Assembly: GCA_024206195.1 (NCBI GenBank)
Contig: JAAGZO010000310.1
Span: 1-8,830 of the forward strand
Reading direction: 5' to 3'
From: a bacterium
Lineage (GTDB): Archaea; Nanoarchaeota; Nanoarchaeia; Woesearchaeales; UBA10216
Length of the DNA stretch: 8,830 bases
In this document: piece by piece, positions 5,291 through 8,830 of the stretch
Layout: each line of letters starts with the position of its first letter
How positions within the stretch are numbered: the stretch's first letter is position 1
Made by a program: the position numbers and the translations under genes
The notes under the pieces: model-generated
Databases searched by the model: none
What the model saw: the letters and a program-made list of their open reading frames with translations, nothing else
What the model was told of the DNA's origin: nothing

Positions 5291-5325
5291 TGGCCTGTAA
5301 AAAGAAAAGGAAAAAGAAAAAATGA
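5290..5325 (+). CDS. Polylysine micro-ORF, 11 aa
   Basis: ATG at 5290 to TGA at 5323-5325 encodes MACKKKRKKKK, a peptide with eight basic residues, one cysteine and nothing else of note. GGAGG at 5281-5285 gives it a strong ribosome binding site. Its ATG shares the last A of the portal stop (TAATG) and its TGA shares bases with the next ATG (ATGA), so it bridges two genes with no gap. It could be a true peptide binding DNA or RNA, or a coupling device carrying ribosomes from the portal gene to the next. A -1 slip on the A6 run (5317-5322) would fuse it to the following basic protein. There is no experimental precedent that I can name. Confidence 0.55.
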   Translation: MACKKKRKKKK

Positions 5326-5693
5326 AACTAGCAGCGGTCGAGTATATGTTCATGTTTGACCCAACTAAGACTTGGGCAAGATTGTATCAGTTTGAAACTG
5401 AACTTAAGAGTCTCTTGGATGCCCGTGATTTAGAGGGAGTTATTATTGATACAGTGGGGCGTGGTGGTAAAAAGATTGTTTACATTAAACCTAAAGATAA
5501 ACTTGATAAACCAGCCGAGGTATCAGATGGGACTTCTGTCAAGGAAAGGTTTAAACAGGTGGCCCCAGTTGTGAAAAAGAAAGTAATGAAACGAGACAAA
5601 GTCAAAGATATACCAGTTAGAAGAAAAAAACAGAAGAAGTTGTCTTTTAGAAAAGGGAAGAAATTTAAGACTAGCGTTCGTTTTAAAAAGTAA
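5322..5693 (+). CDS. Uncharacterised basic protein with Lys/Arg-rich tail
   Basis: This 123-aa protein has two parts. Residues 1-60 look folded (MKLAAVEYMFMFDPTKTWAR, then a helix ELKSLLDAR and strands GVIIDTVG and KKIVYIKP). Residues 85-123 carry 21 Lys/Arg against two Asp, a disordered nucleic-acid-binding or RNA-like-surface tail. Start is ATG 5322 in an ATGA overlap with the micro-ORF; no good Shine-Dalgarno sequence of its own is evident, so reinitiation or coupling is likely. The next gene starts 1 nt after its stop. Position between the portal and a fibre-like gene suggests a structural or head-associated role, perhaps binding packaged DNA, but no family is recognised. Confidence 0.8.
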   Translation: MKLAAVEYMFMFDPTKTWARLYQFETELKSLLDARDLEGVIIDTVGRGGKKIVYIKPKDKLDKPAEVSDGTSVKERFKQVAPVVKKKVMKRDKVKDIPVRRKKQKKLSFRKGKKFKTSVRFKK

Positions 5694-5694
5694 T

Positions 5695-8223
5695 ATGGCA
5701 GACCAAAACGCCAGGCAAGATGAAAACCAAAGATCTGCTTTAATCGCTCATACAGGGACAGCAGGCACGGCAGAAACTGTTAGAGTTACGGCCGATGCGG
5801 CTGGGAATTTGGGGGTTAATGTTGTCAGTGGTGAGATTGTGGCTTCTTTAGGAACCGTTAAAGTACTTGAAACTGGGACAATAAAAGAAGTCACCACAGT
5901 TAACGAGATCACTAATATCGCTGGAGGAACGGTAGTAACTACGATCGGAGATATAAGTGGCGGGACGATCGATTTAATTACTGAAATTTCTAACATCGCT
6001 GGGGGAACGATTGAGACCACTATTGGGGATATTTCCGGTGGGACAATAGACCTAATTTCAGCAATAGCAGCCGGGACACTTAATACATTAGGTACAGTTG
6101 GAGTAGTGAATGATGGAAGTGTGGCTGTCACTGATTTAGTAGATCTCCCAGGAGGGACAGTAGATTTAGTTACTACTGTATCTAGTGTCACGGATGTCGC
6201 AGATGTCAGTAATTTAACAACTGGAACCCTAGCGACATTGGGGACTCTAGGTGTTCTTAATGACGGCACTGTCGAAATAAATGAAGGAACGTTGAGTGAT
6301 GTAACAGTAACTAGCGTTATTCCTGGTACTGGGGCAACTAATCTAGGTAAAGGCGAAGATGATGCCCATACGTCTGGTGACGTGGGAGTAATGATGTTGG
6401 GTGTTAGAAATGATACGCCTGGTACTTTATCTAACGCTGATGGTGACTACACTCCACTAACGCTTTGTGATGAAGGCGGCCTCTACATTTCCACTACTGA
6501 AAAAGGAAAAACAGCAGCTAATTATGAATGCCACTTATTCACTACTGCCGGAGTTGTTTTAGATGCAAGACCGGCGACTAACATCATCGCAGATAATGGC
6601 GAATGGGGTGCTTTCCAAATGACCCAATATGGGGAAATGAGGGTTAAGCACGAAGATGCGATTTCAGTCAATGACGTTCCTGGTGGAACGGTGGACTTAG
6701 TTACCTCAGTAACAGAAGTCGCTAATCTAGCTGATGGCACTGTCGCAGAGGTAACTAGTGTCACTGAAGTAGCAAATCTAGCCAAAGGAACAATCACTGT
6801 AATAGACGAGATCACGAATATTGCCGGAGGTACAGTAGTTACGACCATTGGTGATATTAGCGGTGGAACTATCGACTTAATCACCTCAGTTACTGAAATT
6901 GCCAATATAGCAGGGGGAACAGTAACGACCAATATGGGTGATCTAACCGGGGGGACGATTGACATTATCACAGACGGGACACTATCTGAGGTAACTAGTA
7001 TTGGGGAGATTACAAACATCGCTGGTGGGACGGTTACTACTAATATGGGCGACCTCACTGGCGGTACAATCGATATTATTACCGATGGTACCCTATCCGA
7101 AATAACGAGCGTGACCGAGGTAGCCAACTTAGCTAAGGGCACAATTACTGTTATCGATGAAATTACCAATATAGCGGGCGGGACTGTTGTAACCACCATG
7201 GGAGATTTAACAGGGGGTACAATAGATATTCTCACAGATGGGACACTCTCAGAAGTATCAGAGGTTAGCAACCTAGCCGATGGAACAATAGCGGAAGTGA
7301 CTAGTGTCGCAGATGTAGCAGGCGTATCCGAAGGTACTTTAAGCGATGTCACAATTACCGCTTACCCAGATCTATCGGGTGGGACTGTTGACCTAGTAAC
7401 AGCTGTTACTACTGTAACTAGCGTTTCTAATCTGGTTAAGGGGACTATCACCAAAATTGATGAGATTACTAACATCGCAGGCGGTACAGTCGTGACTACT
7501 ATGGCTGATTTACCAGGAGGAACCATAGATTTAATAACAGCCCTTACAGAAGTGTCTAATATAGCAGACGGTTCGGTTGCGATTTCAGCTTTCGATGTTG
7601 ACTTGCCAGGCGGCACAATCGATCTGGTAACCGCTGTAACTACGGTAACAGACGTAACTGATGTATCAAACCTTACAAAGGGAACAATTACCGCAGTTGA
7701 GGCTTTGCCTGATCTTCCAGGCGGTACAGTTGACCTTATCACCTCAGTAGCTGATGTAGCAGGAGTAAGTGAAGGCACGCTCTCAGATGTAACTATTACT
7801 GGCTATCCAGACTTGTCGGGTGGTACTGTTGATCTGGTCACGTCTGTTACTGAGGTAGTTAATGTAGCAGGAGGAACAGTTCAGGTGGATTCTTCTCCAG
7901 TAACAACTGTTTCTACATTCGGTACTTTAGCAGATTCAGCTGGGGCAGAGTTTGGAACAATGTCTGCAGCGGCTGGAGCAGGGACTTCTCACGTAGTATC
8001 CGGTTTATCGATAGTAGTTCACTCTGGGACAGTAGATTGTTATGTAGGATTCGGTTCTGCTCTTATCGGTGGTAGCGTATTGGCAAGAGGTGCATTCCCT
8101 CCAGGTGGGGGTATTGCCAGGAGCTACAGTATTCCTATAAAAAGTGGTACTAACTCCGAGATAATCTATAAGAATGGTGGTGCTGGTACTGTTACCTATA
8201 CAATTGATTACTGGAAAGAATAA
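5695..8223 (+). CDS. Phage structural repeat protein (fibre/decoration-like), 842 aa
   Basis: This is a large virion-type repeat protein. Residues 1-60 form a short N-terminal region. Two repeat blocks (about 61-208 and 326-729) are built from 12-14-residue beta-strand-like units with 21 GGT[I/V] motifs and related DGT, KGT and EGT variants, for example EITNIAGGTVV, GDISGGTIDLIT and LAKGTITVID. The regular hydrophobic alternation with Gly turns suggests a beta-solenoid or fibre shaft. Between the blocks lies a non-repeat domain (about 209-325) with LGKGEDDAHTSGDVGVM and LGVRNDTPGTLSNADGDY, a motif I recall from many phage structural proteins. Residues 730-842 form a non-repeat C-terminal beta-rich domain, possibly a knob or attachment tip. 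ATG 5695 follows the previous stop by 1 nt with no Shine-Dalgarno sequence, implying reinitiation. Repeats are diverged at DNA level but conserved in protein. Host-receptor binding is inferred; head decoration is the alternative. Confidence 0.85.
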   Translation: MADQNARQDENQRSALIAHTGTAGTAETVRVTADAAGNLGVNVVSGEIVASLGTVKVLETGTIKEVTTVNEITNIAGGTVVTTIGDISGGTIDLITEISNIAGGTIETTIGDISGGTIDLISAIAAGTLNTLGTVGVVNDGSVAVTDLVDLPGGTVDLVTTVSSVTDVADVSNLTTGTLATLGTLGVLNDGTVEINEGTLSDVTVTSVIPGTGATNLGKGEDDAHTSGDVGVMMLGVRNDTPGTLSNADGDYTPLTLCDEGGLYISTTEKGKTAANYECHLFTTAGVVLDARPATNIIADNGEWGAFQMTQYGEMRVKHEDAISVNDVPGGTVDLVTSVTEVANLADGTVAEVTSVTEVANLAKGTITVIDEITNIAGGTVVTTIGDISGGTIDLITSVTEIANIAGGTVTTNMGDLTGGTIDIITDGTLSEVTSIGEITNIAGGTVTTNMGDLTGGTIDIITDGTLSEITSVTEVANLAKGTITVIDEITNIAGGTVVTTMGDLTGGTIDILTDGTLSEVSEVSNLADGTIAEVTSVADVAGVSEGTLSDVTITAYPDLSGGTVDLVTAVTTVTSVSNLVKGTITKIDEITNIAGGTVVTTMADLPGGTIDLITALTEVSNIADGSVAISAFDVDLPGGTIDLVTAVTTVTDVTDVSNLTKGTITAVEALPDLPGGTVDLITSVADVAGVSEGTLSDVTITGYPDLSGGTVDLVTSVTEVVNVAGGTVQVDSSPVTTVSTFGTLADSAGAEFGTMSAAAGAGTSHVVSGLSIVVHSGTVDCYVGFGSALIGGSVLARGAFPPGGGIARSYSIPIKSGTNSEIIYKNGGAGTVTYTIDYWKE
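5905..5982 (+). repeat. Protein-identical repeat copy A
   Basis: Residues 71-96 of the repeat protein. The 26-residue product is identical to copy B at 6808-6885, yet 18 of 26 codons differ, all at the third position. A tandem near-copy follows at 5983-6060. Confidence 0.85.
6808..6885 (+). repeat. Protein-identical repeat copy B
   Basis: Residues 372-397 of the repeat protein, protein-identical to 5905-5982 across 26 residues but with 18 synonymous third-base differences. Confidence 0.85.
7303..7401 (+). repeat. 33-codon repeat, copy 1
   Basis: Residues 537-569. Matches 7744-7842 at 32 of 33 residues (Ala to Gly), while 21 of 33 codons differ. Three aligned serines switch between AGY and TCN codons. 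Confidence 0.85.
7744..7842 (+). repeat. 33-codon repeat, copy 2
   Basis: Residues 684-716, partner of the copy at 7303-7401. See that entry for codon comparison. Confidence 0.85.
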
Positions 8224-8830
8224 TGAAATGGTTTCTTCGTTCAAAACTAGCGAAGTGGTTCTTCTATAAGTATTTTGATATTCCTAAAGATAAGGATGTT
8301 TTTGATGTTAAAAGAAATGGTATTTATTATTGGAAGAATAAGAAAAAGGGAATTGTTTCAGTACAATTCGGCAGTAGGAAAGTTTCTAGTCACTATGTAA
8401 TAAGGAATTTAAAACTCACGCTTTATCTTCTTGCTTTTTTAAAATCGCCAAAGCTTTTATTTCCTTTATTTATTGGGGATGTAGAGACTTTTACCTCAGA
8501 TGATACTTGGACAGTTCCTGCCGGTGTAACATCGGTTGATGTTGAGTGCTGGGCTGGTGGTGGTGCTGGTGGTGGTTCAAGGAGTGCATCCGGAAATAGT
8601 GGACATGGCGGTGGTGGCGGAGCTTATTCTGAAACAATAGGCATTTCTGTTACACCCGAAGATGAAATTACAATAACAGTAGGAACGGGTGGGACAGGAG
8701 TATCGGAGGCCGCTGGTGGGGCCGGTGGCGACTCCGGATTTGATGATGATTCTGAAGTTTTAGCTAAGGGTGGTCGTGGTGGTGGTAGAGACGACGGTTC
8801 TTCTGGTTCTGGTGGCTCTTCTGGTTCTGG
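8223..8830 (+). CDS. Glycine-rich tail/receptor-binding-type protein, 3' end outside window
   Basis: The frame opens at ATG 8223, sharing the stop of the repeat gene (TAATG), with GGAAAG (8213-8218) as a weak ribosome binding site, and stays open to the window end (202 codons seen). Residues 1-60 are basic and aromatic (MKWFLRSKLAKWFFYKYF), followed by a hydrophobic, Leu/Phe-rich segment (about 63-84). Then a typical glycine-rich phage module begins: ETFTSDDTWTVPAGVTSVDV (about 88-107), CWAGGGAGGG, GGGGGAY and ITITVGTGGTG. The second half is Gly/Ser-rich. Such glycine-rich domains occur in tail fibre and tip proteins that touch the host surface. The N-terminal hydrophobic part is not usual for this family and may be a virion- or membrane-anchoring segment. 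The true length is unknown. Confidence 0.85.
   Translation, partial: MKWFLRSKLAKWFFYKYFDIPKDKDVFDVKRNGIYYWKNKKKGIVSVQFGSRKVSSHYVIRNLKLTLYLLAFLKSPKLLFPLFIGDVETFTSDDTWTVPAGVTSVDVECWAGGGAGGGSRSASGNSGHGGGGGAYSETIGISVTPEDEITITVGTGGTGVSEAAGGAGGDSGFDDDSEVLAKGGRGGGRDDGSSGSGGSSGS

Noticed and set aside
5748..7778. Long minus-strand frames opposite the repeat protein
   Set aside because: They are mirror images of the plus-strand repeats: Pro/Ser/Val/Ile-rich antisense translation with no ribosome binding sites.
5905..7860. CRISPR array or tandem DNA repeat
   Set aside because: Repeats are conserved as protein in one frame and diverged at third bases; there is no repeat-spacer structure.
1..8830. tRNA, rRNA, insertion sequence or integrase gene
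   Set aside because: No cloverleaf with CCA-stem pattern, no rRNA motif, no transposase or integrase motifs seen on either strand.

Overview
The window is the DNA-packaging and structural-gene part of a tailed double-stranded DNA phage or prophage (Caudoviricetes-type). A large terminase with complete ATPase and nuclease motifs, a large portal protein and phage repeat/glycine-rich structural proteins support this. Base composition is moderately AT-rich. The standard bacterial code is used: TGA ends several genes and none is read through. Translation signals are Shine-Dalgarno-like and promoters look sigma70/sigmaA-like. The host cannot be named from this sequence. My impression that several small proteins resemble those of uncultivated, metagenome-derived phages is recall, not a search result.

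Layout. Positions 38-169 (minus) hold a 43-codon gene with its own Shine-Dalgarno sequence. It is driven from the right by a promoter with perfect -35 and -10 hexamers (320-348, minus) whose spacer carries an operator-like dyad. Between gene and promoter, its leader contains a long inverted repeat (229-293), and a plus-strand extended -10 element (213-221) points into that repeat. A divergent plus-strand promoter (469-497) is followed by a GNRA-loop terminator-like hairpin (538-563). From 637 on, everything reads rightward: a small-terminase-like protein (637-930), a 231-bp dyad-rich gap, the large terminase (1162-2622), a protein with a faint nucleotidyltransferase look (2570-3025), a small N-terminally anchored membrane protein (3022-3273) and the portal (3257-5290). 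Then come an 11-codon polylysine micro-ORF (5290-5325), a basic protein (5322-5693), an 842-residue repeat protein (5695-8223) and the start of a glycine-rich tail-type protein that runs off the end (8223 onward).

How it works together. The two terminase subunits and the portal form the packaging motor. From the terminase 3' end to the window end every junction is an overlap or nearly so (ATGA, TAATG, 17-53 bp overlaps, one 1-nt gap), which points to one translationally coupled operon. No capsid protein, scaffold or maturation protease is seen; the usual place after the portal is taken by the micro-ORF, a basic protein and two fibre- or decoration-like proteins.

Most notable: (1) the 842-aa protein's internal repeats are identical in protein over tens of residues yet differ at most third codon positions, with serine codons switching between AGY and TCN; (2) the polylysine micro-ORF is locked between two genes by start/stop overlaps; (3) the intergenic switch region at 170-636 has a near-ideal promoter and possible antisense and attenuator RNAs.
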